64,000 nt of DNA from Streptomyces sp. XD-27 (GTDB lineage: Bacteria > Actinomycetota > Actinomycetes > Streptomycetales > Streptomycetaceae), in the NCBI RefSeq assembly GCF_030553055.1, contig NZ_CP130713.1:62001-126000 (forward strand), in the 5' to 3' direction. Of this stretch, positions 1 to 8,531 are shown in pieces (position 1 is the first letter of the stretch; each line of letters starts with the position of its first letter). The notes under the pieces are model-generated. The model saw only the letters and a program-made list of their open reading frames with translations. It did no database searches and was not told the DNA's origin. A program made the translations under genes and the position numbers.

Positions 1-1336
1 GCAGGTCGTGTCCGCCGACGCGGACCGTCCCCGAGTTCGCGTCGTACAGCCGGGACACCAGGTGGGTGATGGTGCTCTTCCCCGCGCCGGACGGGCCGAC
101 GAGCGCGGTGAGGGTGCCGGCCCGCACGTGGAAGCTCACGTCGCGCAGGACGTCCGGCGTCACCTTCCCACGTTCGCGATCGGACCGCAGATGCTCCAGA
201 GACGCCAGTGAGACCTCGTCCGCGGTGGGATAGCGGAACGACACGTTCTCGAACTCGACGTCCGGCGCCACGTTCGTCGCGAGCGCGACCGCGTCGGGGC
301 GTTCCTGGATCAGCGGCTTCAGATCGAGCAGTTCGAAGACCCGGGAGAAGCTCACCACGACGGTCTGCGCGACCTGCTGCATCCCGGACAGCTGGGTGAT
401 CGGCCCGAACAGCCGCTGGAGCAGGGTGGCGATGGCGATCAGCGTGCCGAGCTGGAAGGCCCCGTCGAGTACGAGTCCGCCACCGATCCCGTAGACGATC
501 GCCGTGGCGAGCGAGGCCATCAGCGTCATCATCACGAAGGCCATCCGGCCCCAGACGGACAGTTTCACACCGATCTTGCGGATCCTGTCGGCACGATCCG
601 TGAGTTCGGCCATCTCCTCGTCCGGACGGCCGAAGAGCTTGGAGAGCATCGCCCCCTGCACGTTGAACCGCTCCTGGAGCCGTCCGCCGAGGCCGGTGTT
701 CTCGTCCATCTGCTGTCCGGTGCGCCGCTGGATCACCCGCCCCACGTGGACCCAGGGCACGATGAATATCGGAACCAGCGCCAGCGTGATGAGCCCGACG
801 AGCCACGACAGGTAGAACAGCTCGGCCAGCACCACCACGACCATGACCGCACTGGTGGCCGCCATCAGCAGGCCGCTGAACTGCTGCTGAGCCATGATCA
901 GTTCGGTGTGCAGCCGACCGACCAGCACCCCCGTCTGGGTGCGCGTGAAGAACGCGAGCGGCAGCCGCCGGACGTGGTCGAGCGCCTCGACCCGGAGGTC
1001 ATAGGTGATCACCTGTCCGATCCGCCCGGAGATGTAGGCGGACACCAGCGACAGCCCCGCGCCGAGCACGGCGAGGCCGGCGGCGAGGCACGCCATCGAG
1101 ATCACGACCCCGCGGTCGTTCTTGACGATGCCGTTGTCGACCAGCTCCCTCAGCAGCAAGGGAGTTGCGGCGACGGTAAGCGCCTCCATCGTGGCGACCA
1201 CACCGAAGAGCGCCACGGTGCGGATGTGCGGGCGGAAGTAGGCGAGCACGCGGCGCACCGTCCCCGGGTGGATCGTGGTCTGCCAGGGATCGGGATCGTC
1301 ATCGCTCTTCCTCACCCCCTGGTAGCGCAACACCAT
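1..1336 (-). CDS. ABC exporter half-transporter (TMD-NBD fusion), 3' end off the window
   Basis: A fused transmembrane/ATPase exporter of the MsbA/BmrA type is read on the minus strand without a stop from ATG 1336 to the left edge. The first two thirds give several long hydrophobic segments typical of the six-helix membrane domain. The ATPase domain begins near 260, and its Walker A (GPSGAGKST) is encoded around 70-100, followed by a VSRLYD segment. The Q-loop-to-switch region, signature motif and Walker B lie outside the window. The upstream sequence holds a purine-rich stretch ending GTGGAA before the ATG. Such proteins dimerise and pump lipids, peptides or drugs outward using ATP. The substrate cannot be told. 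It is separated from the van genes by about 770 bases and has no evident link to them. Confidence 0.85.
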   Translation of the reverse strand, partial: MVLRYQGVRKSDDDPDPWQTTIHPGTVRRVLAYFRPHIRTVALFGVVATMEALTVAATPLLLRELVDNGIVKNDRGVVISMACLAAGLAVLGAGLSLVSAYISGRIGQVITYDLRVEALDHVRRLPLAFFTRTQTGVLVGRLHTELIMAQQQFSGLLMAATSAVMVVVVLAELFYLSWLVGLITLALVPIFIVPWVHVGRVIQRRTGQQMDENTGLGGRLQERFNVQGAMLSKLFGRPDEEMAELTDRADRIRKIGVKLSVWGRMAFVMMTLMASLATAIVYGIGGGLVLDGAFQLGTLIAIATLLQRLFGPITQLSGMQQVAQTVVVSFSRVFELLDLKPLIQERPDAVALATNVAPDVEFENVSFRYPTADEVSLASLEHLRSDRERGKVTPDVLRDVSFHVRAGTLTALVGPSGAGKSTITHLVSRLYDANSGTVRVGGHDL

Positions 1337-2104
1337 TTCCACGCAGGTGCCCCTCTCACACGACTCACGAAGCCAGCGGAGCCCAATCGTGCTGAATCAC
1401 GTCGATGTCCACGAGTGAGTCCAACTGAACACTTCTGGCACTTGGACGCATCTGCCGGTGTCTGTGCCGCGCGGCTGCCGCGGCACGGCTGACCACCACG
1501 GTCACCCTCCCGACCTGGGCCTCGTCGGCTTGCCGCCGCATGGCGCAGGGGGAAAGGAGCAGCCCCGGAATTCTTGCTCGATCGTCTCTGGGGGCGCGGG
1601 CGGCGCGAGGTACACCGGAATCCGGGCGGGAAGGTCCACATCCGGATGGGAAGGGCCCGCGGGCACTCGCCTTCGGCTCACCGAGCCGTTTCAGCCGGGC
1701 GCCGCGCGTCTACGACCCGCCCAGGTGAGGGTGGGCCTTGGCCGAGCGATCGTCAAGAGCGTCACCGGGCACGCGACGGAACTCTCGCCCTCAGCCCGGG
1801 GGGCTGTGGGCGGGCTCTACGTCATGCGGCGACTGCCTGCCGCCCGGTACGCGGCGACTGCTCGCTGCTCGGTGATCGTGATCGCACGCGTCGGCGACGG
1901 CCGTGACGCGGTGACGGGATGGGTTCACGCCGAAGCCGCGGGCTGGACTGAGCATGTGGTCCAGGCCGCGGACGGCGGAGAAGGCGGTGGTCTGCGTCGA
2001 GGGTTCCTTCCCGACGCGACGCGTCGGGAAGGTTCATCGTGGGCTGTGTGCGCCCCGCCGAGTGGCCGCCGGTGGCGACGCGCGCGGGGCCGGTTCGCCT
2101 GGTC
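1337..2104. other. Long intergenic stretch without a supported gene
   Basis: Short open frames occur here on both strands, but all have low-complexity Arg/Gly/Pro-rich translations and none resembles a known family. The only clear structure is the 27-base palindrome at 2006-2032, which lies just beyond the end of the vanHAX-peptidase operon. Confidence 0.6.
2006..2032 (-). terminator. Perfect 13-bp inverted repeat after the van operon
   Basis: The arms 2006-2018 and 2020-2032 are exact reverse complements around a single central A. The repeat lies about 75 bases past the stop of the last gene of the vanH-vanA-vanX-peptidase operon. It has no T-run on the minus strand, as is common for actinomycete terminators. 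It could instead be a protein-binding palindrome. Confidence 0.5.
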
Positions 2105-2782
2105 TCACGCTCCCGCGCTGACCAGGATTCCTCGTCCCGCGTAGAACCGCTCGAAGACGCGGATGGGCAGCGACGCGGATTCTGCGTTGTGCGAGTAGCC
2201 CGACGGGTTATGGAACCGTACGATCCCGCCGCGGACCGCGTGAATCAGCACGAGGTGCCCTCCCCGTCGCGGTTCGTGGGTTCTCGGGTCGCGAATCTCA
2301 GGAGACACCGAAGCGATCAGGACCTGCCCGGGGTGCACCGCTCGGGCGGACGCTTGAAGCGGTGTCCGCTCGACCAGTTGGCATGTGAGGCCGAACTGCG
2401 AGCTGACCCAGGCCATGAACGGCCGGTATATCAGCCCGTGGACCTTGCCCTCGGGTTCCACCACGTAGCAACCCCAGTCGAGGGCCTGCGCGAGGAGTTC
2501 GCGCATCGGCAGCCGGACATCCGTCCAGCCATGGAGCAGGGATTGCAGGCAGGCCAAGCCGCAGATTTTGCGGGACCAGAACAGGTACTCCTCGCGCGAG
2601 TGGTATCCGTCGGAGGCCCAGTCGTGCAGTTGCGACGGATCGGTGCGCCTCAGAAAGACGTCGACACCCGATGGCGCGGCACGCTGGATGACGACCTCGT
2701 CGTTCCGGTCCAGGCTTCCCCACTGAGAGACATAAGGGAGGCTTCTGTCATGTGATGGGAAAGTCGAAATAGACATCTGCAT
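2105..2782 (-). CDS. C39-like papain-fold cysteine peptidase, fourth gene of the van operon
   Basis: The 225-residue product has no signal peptide or membrane segment, so it is probably cytoplasmic. A CGLACLQ motif (Cys74 as nucleophile, as in the C39 DCGxAC box), GGHLVLI (His176) and RFHNPSG (Asn192) form a plausible Cys-His-Asn triad in the order expected for C39-like peptidases. The ATG at 2782 is preferred because GGAAAG lies eight bases before it; ATG 2776 is the alternative. The start lies inside the end of vanX (about 35 bases overlap), so it is co-transcribed and probably translationally coupled with vanHAX. Its substrate is unknown. From context it may act on peptidoglycan precursors or peptides. 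It is not one of the classical van genes. Confidence 0.75.
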   Translation of the reverse strand: MQMSISTFPSHDRSLPYVSQWGSLDRNDEVVIQRAAPSGVDVFLRRTDPSQLHDWASDGYHSREEYLFWSRKICGLACLQSLLHGWTDVRLPMRELLAQALDWGCYVVEPEGKVHGLIYRPFMAWVSSQFGLTCQLVERTPLQASARAVHPGQVLIASVSPEIRDPRTHEPRRGGHLVLIHAVRGGIVRFHNPSGYSHNAESASLPIRVFERFYAGRGILVSAGA

Positions 2783-3356
2783 ACGGCTCGCTTTCCAGCG
2801 TGTAGTGCCACCACTCGCTGTCGTAGCGAGCAAATCCGCAGTCCTCCATGATGGAGCAGAGGTACGCGCGGTTCTCCGCTTCGATGGGCTCTATGCCCTC
2901 TGCTCCATGATGCGAGATCGAGTCCATGAGGTCGTGGCCACCACCCATGCGGGCATTTTCTCCGGTGGCAAGGTGGTAGAGCGTCAAGTCGACTGAACTG
3001 CCGCGACTGTGGCCCGACTTGGCGGCCACATATCCCTTGTCGAAAAGCTCGGACCTCTCGATGTTGGGGTAGTGGCGCTGCTTTGTCCGACCGTCTTCCG
3101 GCTGTTGTGACCAGCGCCGGAAGCAGTCGACGGCGCGTTGCGGACGGTATCCGTCCCAGACGAGCAAGCCGAAGCCATGGGTCGCGGCTTTTTCCTGTGC
3201 CCGCCCCAGGGCTGCGCACAAGGCTCTGGTGCCGACTATCCGGTTCACCAGGTAGCCGTCCACCGGCTGCCCGGTGAAGTTGTCCCGGGTGGCGTACTTG
3301 GCGTCCCAGCGGATGCCGGGCACCAGCTCGTCCAGGTACCCGAAGTCACCGTTCAT
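2748..3356 (-). CDS. vanX: VanX, D-Ala-D-Ala dipeptidase
   Basis: This cytoplasmic zinc dipeptidase hydrolyses D-Ala-D-Ala so that only the D-Ala-D-Lac depsipeptide reaches MurF. The length of 202 residues equals the family standard. The key residues fall at the classical VanX numbers: Arg71 (DGYRPQ), His116 and Asp123 in SGHSRGSSVD, and Glu181 and His184 in EWWH. The ATG at 3356 overlaps the vanA stop as ATGA, so translation is coupled. It is the third gene of the vanHAX operon and is followed with overlap by the C39-like peptidase. It should be induced with the operon through the VanR-type promoter in front of vanH. Confidence 0.97.
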   Translation of the reverse strand: MNGDFGYLDELVPGIRWDAKYATRDNFTGQPVDGYLVNRIVGTRALCAALGRAQEKAATHGFGLLVWDGYRPQRAVDCFRRWSQQPEDGRTKQRHYPNIERSELFDKGYVAAKSGHSRGSSVDLTLYHLATGENARMGGGHDLMDSISHHGAEGIEPIEAENRAYLCSIMEDCGFARYDSEWWHYTLESEPYADVYFDFPIT

Positions 3357-4393
3357 CGCTTTTCCCGGTCCAGTGTGATGGACACGAGCCGATCGAGGAC
3401 GTCGGTAAGGGGCATCCCTGCGGCGGCCATCATCCGGGGGTAGCGGCTGTAGGAGGTCATGCCGGGAAAGGTGTTGACTTCGTTGAGTACCACCTGGCCG
3501 TCGTCCTGGAGGAACAGGTCCACACGGGCGAGCCCCCGGCAGCCCAGTGCGCGGTAGATGTTCTTGGCACTCTCCTGGACGAGCTGACGCGCTTCTTCGG
3601 AGATGTCGGCGGGAACGATGAACGTCGAGTTGTCCGAACCGGTCTCGGGTGAGGACTCCTGGTGGATCCTGAAGAACCCGTGCGAGAGCGCTACGCGGTC
3701 CACCTCGCCCGCGATCAGGGCGGAGGGGTCCCCCAGGATCGCGCAGCCGATCTCGCTGCCGGTCACGGCCTCTTCGATCAGGACCTTCGAGTCGTACTGT
3801 CGTGCTGCGTCCAGTGCGCCCGGCAGGTCCTCCGCACCGGCGACCTTGTTGACACCGAAGGACGAGCCCGAACGGGCCGGCTTCACGAACACCGGGTAAG
3901 GAAGCTGGTCGGCGTCGACCTTCTCGTTCTCCGTGACCACCCAGAAGTTCGGCGTGGCGATGCCCGCGCTCTTGGCGACGGTGTAGGTCAGGGACTTGTC
4001 CATGCAAATGGCAGAACTCTGGATGTCGCAGCCGACATAGGGAATTCCGGAAAGCTCCAACAGGCCCTGGATCGCACCGTCCTCGCCGAGCGTGCCGTGC
4101 AGCACGGGCAGCACGAGGTCCAGACGGACCACTTCGAATCGTTCCTGCTCCAGGACGAGCAGCCCGTGGACGCTCGGGTCGGGCGACAGCATGACCGGAC
4201 GAGCGTCTTCGTTCTCCCAGTCCGCGCCGGGGGAGTCACAGAGCTGCCAGGCACCGGACTGCGTTATGCCGATCCAGTACGGCTCGTACTTGTCGGCGTC
4301 GAGGTTCTTCGCGACCTCTCGGGCGGACTTGACGGAGACGGGGTGTTCCTCGGAAGAGCCCCCGAAGATGATGCCGATCCTCAGCTTGTTCAT
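3353..4393 (-). CDS. vanA: VanA-type D-alanine--D-lactate ligase
   Basis: This ATP-grasp ligase joins D-Ala to D-lactate, giving the depsipeptide that lowers vancomycin affinity of lipid II. It has 346 residues. The EEHPVSVKSA segment near residue 15, the FVKPARSGSS phosphate loop near 169 and NEVNTFPGMT near the C-terminus mark the D-Ala-D-X ligase fold. The omega loop carries FFRIHQE with His244, the residue that separates VanA-type lactate ligases from ordinary Ddl enzymes, which have a Tyr at the equivalent site. It is linked by ATGA overlaps to vanH upstream and vanX downstream. Close to the Streptomyces and Amycolatopsis DdlM/VanA group. Confidence 0.96.
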   Translation of the reverse strand: MNKLRIGIIFGGSSEEHPVSVKSAREVAKNLDADKYEPYWIGITQSGAWQLCDSPGADWENEDARPVMLSPDPSVHGLLVLEQERFEVVRLDLVLPVLHGTLGEDGAIQGLLELSGIPYVGCDIQSSAICMDKSLTYTVAKSAGIATPNFWVVTENEKVDADQLPYPVFVKPARSGSSFGVNKVAGAEDLPGALDAARQYDSKVLIEEAVTGSEIGCAILGDPSALIAGEVDRVALSHGFFRIHQESSPETGSDNSTFIVPADISEEARQLVQESAKNIYRALGCRGLARVDLFLQDDGQVVLNEVNTFPGMTSYSRYPRMMAAAGMPLTDVLDRLVSITLDREKR

Positions 4394-5421
4394 GCTTTCC
4401 CGCTTTCGAAGTCGAGGCAGTTGATGAGACTGTTCCTGATGGTGTCGCTCAGTGCGTGGTCGGTGTAATACGCCGTGTGCGGGCTGATGAGCACATTCGG
4501 CAGCTCCTGAAGTCGCAACAGCGAGCGGTTCCCGATGGGCTTGTTCCGGCAGTCGGTGTAGAAGATTCCTTCCTCACCGTCGAGGACGTCCAAGGCCGCG
4601 CCGCCGAGTCTGCCGCTCTCCAACGCCCAAAGAAGAGCTTCGGTATCGATGAGCGGCCCGCGTCCCGTGTTGACGATGAACGCGCCGGGTTTCATCTGCC
4701 CGATACGCCGGCGATCGATGAGATGGCGGGTTTCCGCGGTGAGCGGGGTGTGCAGCGTCACGATGTCGCTGTGCCGCAGCAGCTCGTCGATCGGCACGTA
4801 ATCGGCCGCGGTCTTGGGGCGGTTGTCGTACGCCAGCACGTGGCAGCCGAAGCCGCGCAGCCGGTCGATGACCGCTGTGCCGATACGCCCCGTGCCGACC
4901 ACTCCGACAGTCAGGTCGCGCAGCTCTTTGCCGCGTATCTCACTCAGTCGGTAGTCATGAGCATCGGTGCGACGGATGGTGGCCTTCGCGTGACGCACGG
5001 CCATGAGCATCAGCATGAGCGTGTAGTCGGCCACGCTGTCGGGAGAGTACGCCACGTTCCCGACGGAGATACCGACACGTTCCGCGTGACCCACGTCGAT
5101 GTGGTTGTATCCGACGCTTCGTGTGGAGAGATACTCCACACCGACGCGGCTCAGTGCGCTGAGCGTGGCACGCGTGACTCGCGTCTTGTGGCCGATGCTG
5201 ATGCATCGGTTCCCGACTGCCAGGTCGATATTGGCTTCGGATACCGCCGCCTTCGTGATGGTCGGCTCCACGCCAAAGCGAGGCGCTATTTCTCGGAAGA
5301 GAAGGGCCTCGTCCTTATCGCACCCATAAACGGTGATTCCCGTTGTCGAGACAGTCCGTGAGGTCGCCACCGGCGCTCGGGTGCGGCACGTCGTCGCTCG
5401 TGTCGGTCCGCTGGAACTCAT
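4390..5421 (-). CDS. vanH: VanH, D-lactate dehydrogenase
   Basis: VanH reduces pyruvate to D-lactate with NAD(P)H, supplying VanA. It is a D-isomer-specific 2-hydroxyacid dehydrogenase. It has a GVVGTGRIG Rossmann loop in the middle, NTGRGPLID with the substrate Arg, and the catalytic His in SPHTAYYTDHA. From ATG 5421 it has 343 residues, about 25 more at the N-terminus before the conserved ITVYGCDKDEA start of the fold. GTG 5370 is a possible shorter start. The ATG is favoured because the same GGCATGARTTCCAGCG context recurs at 5764 with the duplicated promoter module. The stop overlaps the vanA start (ATGA). First gene of the resistance operon. Confidence 0.95.
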   Translation of the reverse strand: MSSSGPTRATTCRTRAPVATSRTVSTTGITVYGCDKDEALLFREIAPRFGVEPTITKAAVSEANIDLAVGNRCISIGHKTRVTRATLSALSRVGVEYLSTRSVGYNHIDVGHAERVGISVGNVAYSPDSVADYTLMLMLMAVRHAKATIRRTDAHDYRLSEIRGKELRDLTVGVVGTGRIGTAVIDRLRGFGCHVLAYDNRPKTAADYVPIDELLRHSDIVTLHTPLTAETRHLIDRRRIGQMKPGAFIVNTGRGPLIDTEALLWALESGRLGGAALDVLDGEEGIFYTDCRNKPIGNRSLLRLQELPNVLISPHTAYYTDHALSDTIRNSLINCLDFESGKA

Positions 5422-5493
5422 GCCTACCAGTCAAGAGGACCTGGTGTTGCCAGCGCGTATGCGTTTTTTGATACGCCGACGATATGTTGCCGA
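5422..5493 (-). promoter_or_regulatory. van promoter module, copy A (before vanH)
   Basis: Read on the minus strand this block matches 5692-5763 and 9239-9305. The shared elements are CATATCGTC, an inverted repeat (GCGTAT 5455-5460 and ATACGC 5471-5476, 10-base spacer around an A-run), then GCTGGCAACACC and TTGACTGG directly before the start. In S. coelicolor the vanH, vanJ, vanK and vanR promoters depend on VanR-P. By analogy the inverted repeat is the likely VanR site. The match to a VanR site is inferred, not shown. Confidence 0.8.
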
Positions 5494-5494
5494 C

Positions 5495-5535
5495 CCCTTG
5501 CAGCGCAGGCCGATGCTCGACTTGCGCTGCAAGGG
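5495..5535. repeat. 13-bp hairpin between the divergent van promoters
   Basis: Arms 5495-5507 (CCCTTGCAGCGCA) and 5523-5535 are exact reverse complements with a 15-base loop. It lies just outside copy A of the promoter module. It may separate the two divergent units or mark the edge of the duplicated segment. The remaining 150 bases up to copy B show no supported gene. Confidence 0.5.
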
Positions 5536-5691
5536 CGAGTGCCCCGCCCGTAGCGGGTGCCGGCGAGGCGAATCCGCAGGCCAGCGGCGCTGCTGTCGGC
5601 CCTGGTGCTCGTACCGTCGGCGAGTCCGGTCGACCCCACGGGCGAGCCATCGCGGCCGTCCGGACACGGCCGTGCTCTCGCGGGTGTCGGT

Positions 5692-5763
5692 CGGCAACAT
5701 ATCGTCCGCGTATCGAAAACTGCATACGCGCTGACAACACCACGCTTCCTTGACTGGAAGGCA
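5692..5763 (+). promoter_or_regulatory. van promoter module, copy B (before murF)
   Basis: Same module as in front of vanH, in inverted orientation. It has TCGGCAACATATCGTC, the perfect 7-bp inverted repeat CGCGTAT (5707-5713) / ATACGCG (5724-5730) with a 10-base spacer, CTGACAACACC, then TTGACTGG and ATG at 5764. This puts murF under the same probable VanR control as vanHAX. The spacing of repeat, TTGACTGG and ATG is the same in copies A and B. Confidence 0.8.
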
Positions 5764-5882
5764 TGAATTCCAGCGAACCAGCCTCTGCCGTCCGCTACCT
5801 CGTCGGCCCGCCCCCGATCGCCGTCACAGCGACCGGACGGTTGTCGACGCGTTTCACCGATCCTTGCGCGGTCCAGGCATGA
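5764..5882 (+). CDS. 38-codon leader ORF coupled to murF
   Basis: ATG 5764 follows the promoter module in the same context as the vanH start and opens a 38-residue frame ([11 protein letters not shown]...). Its TGA (5880-5882) overlaps the murF ATG as ATGA. The first codons match those of vanH (M-S/N-S-S-G/E-P), so the promoter was duplicated together with the first codons of a gene. It is probably a translated leader that delivers ribosomes to murF rather than a functional peptide. No family match is expected. Confidence 0.55.
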
Positions 5883-7234
5883 TCCCGCTCAGCCTCGGTG
5901 AGATCGCCACAGTAGTCGGTGGGACGGTCGCGGGTGACGACGCCGTGACAGTGACCGCCCCGGCCGTGCTCGACAGCCGGCAGGCCGAGCCGGGCGGCCT
6001 CTTCGTCGCCTTCGCCGGAGAACACGCCGACGGCCACGACTACGCCGACCAGGCCGGCCGGGCCGGCGCGGTGGCCGTGCTCGGCTCCCGGCCCACGGCG
6101 CTGCCGACCGTCGTCGTCGAGGACGCCACGGCCGCGTTGCAGGCACTCGCCGCCCACGTCGTGGCACAGCTGCGCGACCGGCTGACCGTGATCGGGGTGA
6201 CCGGATCCCGCGGCAAGACCAGCACCAAGGACCTGCTGGCGGCCGTCCTGTCCAGCTCCGCGCCGACGATCGCCACGACCGGCTCGCTCAACAACGAACT
6301 CGGCATGCCGCTCACCATGCTGCGTGCCACCGAGGACACCCGTTTCCTCGTCCTTGAGATGGGTGTCCGCCGCATCGGTGACATCACCAAACTCACCGGC
6401 CTGGTCGCACCCGACGTCGGTGTCGTCCTCAACGTCGGCCAGGCCCACCTCAGCCATCTCGGGTCGCGCGAGGCGATCGCCCAGGCCAAGGGTGAGCTGG
6501 TGCAGGGTCTGGCACCCGGCGGCACCGCGGTCCTGAACGCCGACGATCCCCGGGTGGCCGCGATGCGCTCGCTCACCGACTGCCCGGTGCTGACGTTCGG
6601 CCAGACGGAACGCGCCGACGTCCGCGTGCTCGACGTGGTCCTCGACCGGCTCGCCCGGCCGTCCTTCACCCTGCGGACCGCCACCGCCTGGGCTCCGGTC
6701 ACACTGCCGCTCGTGGGCACTCACCAGGCGCTCAACGCGTCGGCGGCCGCGGCCGCGGGCCTGGCGGCCGGAGTGCCCCTCGATGTGGCCGCGACGGCGC
6801 TGCCCACGGTCGCGCTGTCGAAGTGGCGCTTGGAGCTACGCGACCTCGCCGGCGGCGCAACGCTGCTCGACGACTCCTTCAACGCCGACCCCGACTCGAC
6901 CCGTGCCGCCCTGGACACGCTGGCGGCGATCGAGGGCAAGCGCCGCATCGCCGTCCTCGGCGAGATGCTCGAACTCGGCGACGACAGCGAGGCCCAGCAC
7001 CACGCCATCGGGGAGTACGCCGCCTTCCGCGCCGACGTGGTGCTCGCGGTCGGCGCCCGGCCGCTCGCCGACGGCGCCGGAGAGCGGGCGGTGGCGCTGG
7101 CCGACAACGCCGAGGCCGTCGAGTGGCTGCGCGGCCGGATCACCGCCGGCGATGTGGTGCTCCTCAAGGCCTCCCGCGGGGCGCGCCTCGACGAGGTCGC
7201 CGCCGCGCTCACGTCCGGGCACCAGCCGCGGTAG
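5879..7234 (+). CDS. murF: MurF-type UDP-MurNAc-tripeptide--dipeptide ligase of the van cluster
   Basis: This Mur ligase adds the terminal dipeptide to UDP-MurNAc-tripeptide in the cytoplasm. It has 451 residues. The N-terminal MurF domain begins IPLSLGEIA. The ATP loop [10 protein letters not shown] lies near residue 108 and is followed by SLNNELG. The third domain starts about residue 315 and contains [12 protein letters not shown], MurF's DxYNANPxS box. A dedicated MurF beside vanHAX is known in glycopeptide-resistance clusters of producers and would favour D-Ala-D-Lac. This specificity is inferred. It lies divergent from vanH, under copy B of the promoter module, with an ATGA-coupled leader. 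The ATG at 5879 fits the family N-terminus. Confidence 0.92.
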   Translation: MIPLSLGEIATVVGGTVAGDDAVTVTAPAVLDSRQAEPGGLFVAFAGEHADGHDYADQAGRAGAVAVLGSRPTALPTVVVEDATAALQALAAHVVAQLRDRLTVIGVTGSRGKTSTKDLLAAVLSSSAPTIATTGSLNNELGMPLTMLRATEDTRFLVLEMGVRRIGDITKLTGLVAPDVGVVLNVGQAHLSHLGSREAIAQAKGELVQGLAPGGTAVLNADDPRVAAMRSLTDCPVLTFGQTERADVRVLDVVLDRLARPSFTLRTATAWAPVTLPLVGTHQALNASAAAAAGLAAGVPLDVAATALPTVALSKWRLELRDLAGGATLLDDSFNADPDSTRAALDTLAAIEGKRRIAVLGEMLELGDDSEAQHHAIGEYAAFRADVVLAVGARPLADGAGERAVALADNAEAVEWLRGRITAGDVVLLKASRGARLDEVAAALTSGHQPR

Positions 7235-7409
7235 TTCCCCGCGATCCCGGCCTGGGCGACGGTGCACAGTGAGGGGGGGTCGACGGCGGGGGCGTGCATA
7301 TCGTTGCCGCCACCGTCCGGACCGGGTCTTGCCGCCACCGTCCGGGCCGGGTCGCAGGACACGCCTGGTACCGCTACGGCGCCTCCGCCGCGGCCGGCAG
7401 GGAGGTTCG

Positions 7410-8531
7410 TCAGGCCCGATCGCCCTCTGTCCGTGTGTGCCCTGGCGCGGCGGGCAGCTGCACCGTGACGCGGAGCCCGCCGGCGGGGCGCGGGGTGAGG
7501 GTGAGGGTTCCGTCGTGTGCCTGGGTGATGGTCTTGACGATCGCCAGGCCGAGGCCGACACCCGCGTGGCTGCTGTGGATGCGTTCGGTGCCGCGCTGGA
7601 ACGGCTCGGTGAGGGTCGCGACCAGCTGTGGGGTGAGCTTCTCGCCGGTGTTCTCGACCGTGAGCACGACCGTGTGGGGGCGGACGCTGGTATTCACCCA
7701 TACGACGCCCTTTTCGGGCAGGTTGTGGCCGATCGCGTTGTGCAGAAGGTTCGTGGTCATCTGTAGCAGCAGCGCGGGTGAGCCGATGGTGGTGCCCACG
7801 TCGCCGGAGGTTTCGATGGTGACGCCCTGCTTCTCCGCCAAGGGGAGGAGCGTTTCCGTGGCTTCTTCCGCCAGGAGGGACAGGTCGACGGGTTCCCTGG
7901 CGAATGACTGCTGGTTGGCGCGGCTGAGCAGGAGCAGTGCTTCAGTGAGGTCGATGGCCCGGGCGTTGACCACGCGGAGGCGCTCGACAAGCTCGCACAT
8001 CTCGTAGTCAGGATCGTTGCGGGCCACCTCGAGAAGCGCCTGCGTGACCGCCAGCGGGGTACGCAGTTCGTGCGAGGCATTGGCCGCGAATCGCTGCTGT
8101 TCGGCGACGTGGGCTTCGAGCTGCGCGAGCATGGCGTCGAAGGAGTCGGCGAGTTCGCGGAACTCGTCCCGGCGGCCCGACAGGCGGATCCGGTAGGAGA
8201 GCGGTCCGTTCGCCACCCTGCGCGTGGCGTCGGTGATGCGTATCAGCGGGGCGAGCATCCGGCCGGCCAGGATCCACCCGCCCACGAGACCGAACACCAG
8301 CAGGAACGCCAGTGCCAGGATTCCCGCCGGGACGAAGACGACCGGGCCGAAATTGCTCGGGTCGAAGACGCGCAGGAAGTCGGAGCGATCGGGGACGTCC
8401 AGGCTGTTCGACCTGCCCCGCAGAAGGAACACCCACGCGGCGGCGAGCAGCAAGGTGCCCGCGATCACGAGGAACCCGGCGTAGCTGAGGGTGAACTTGA
8501 GGCGGACGCTCAACCCTTGACGCCTATCCAC
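7410..8531 (-). CDS. vanS: VanS, sensor histidine kinase
   Basis: VanS is the membrane histidine kinase that senses glycopeptides and controls VanR phosphorylation. The GTG at 8531 gives VDRRQGLSVRLKF, matching the S. coelicolor VanS start, and is preceded by a GGGGGCGG stretch. Residues about 12-37 and 65-90 are two membrane helices around a short external loop. A HAMP segment follows. His154 in ASHELRTPL is the phosphoacceptor, and the N box (HNAIGHN) and GVGLGLAI follow. It has 373 residues. The external loop (RGRSNSLDVPDRSDF) differs from S. coelicolor VanS, which could change inducer range. It overlaps the vanR end by eight bases, so the order is vanR-vanS on the minus strand. Confidence 0.94.
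   Translation of the reverse strand: MDRRQGLSVRLKFTLSYAGFLVIAGTLLLAAAWVFLLRGRSNSLDVPDRSDFLRVFDPSNFGPVVFVPAGILALAFLLVFGLVGGWILAGRMLAPLIRITDATRRVANGPLSYRIRLSGRRDEFRELADSFDAMLAQLEAHVAEQQRFAANASHELRTPLAVTQALLEVARNDPDYEMCELVERLRVVNARAIDLTEALLLLSRANQQSFAREPVDLSLLAEEATETLLPLAEKQGVTIETSGDVGTTIGSPALLLQMTTNLLHNAIGHNLPEKGVVWVNTSVRPHTVVLTVENTGEKLTPQLVATLTEPFQRGTERIHSSHAGVGLGLAIVKTITQAHDGTLTLTPRPAGGLRVTVQLPAAPGHTRTEGDRA

Noticed and set aside
746..1492. Plus-strand frame of 248 codons near the left edge
   Set aside because: It is the complement of the ABC exporter, which has real membrane and Walker motifs on minus.
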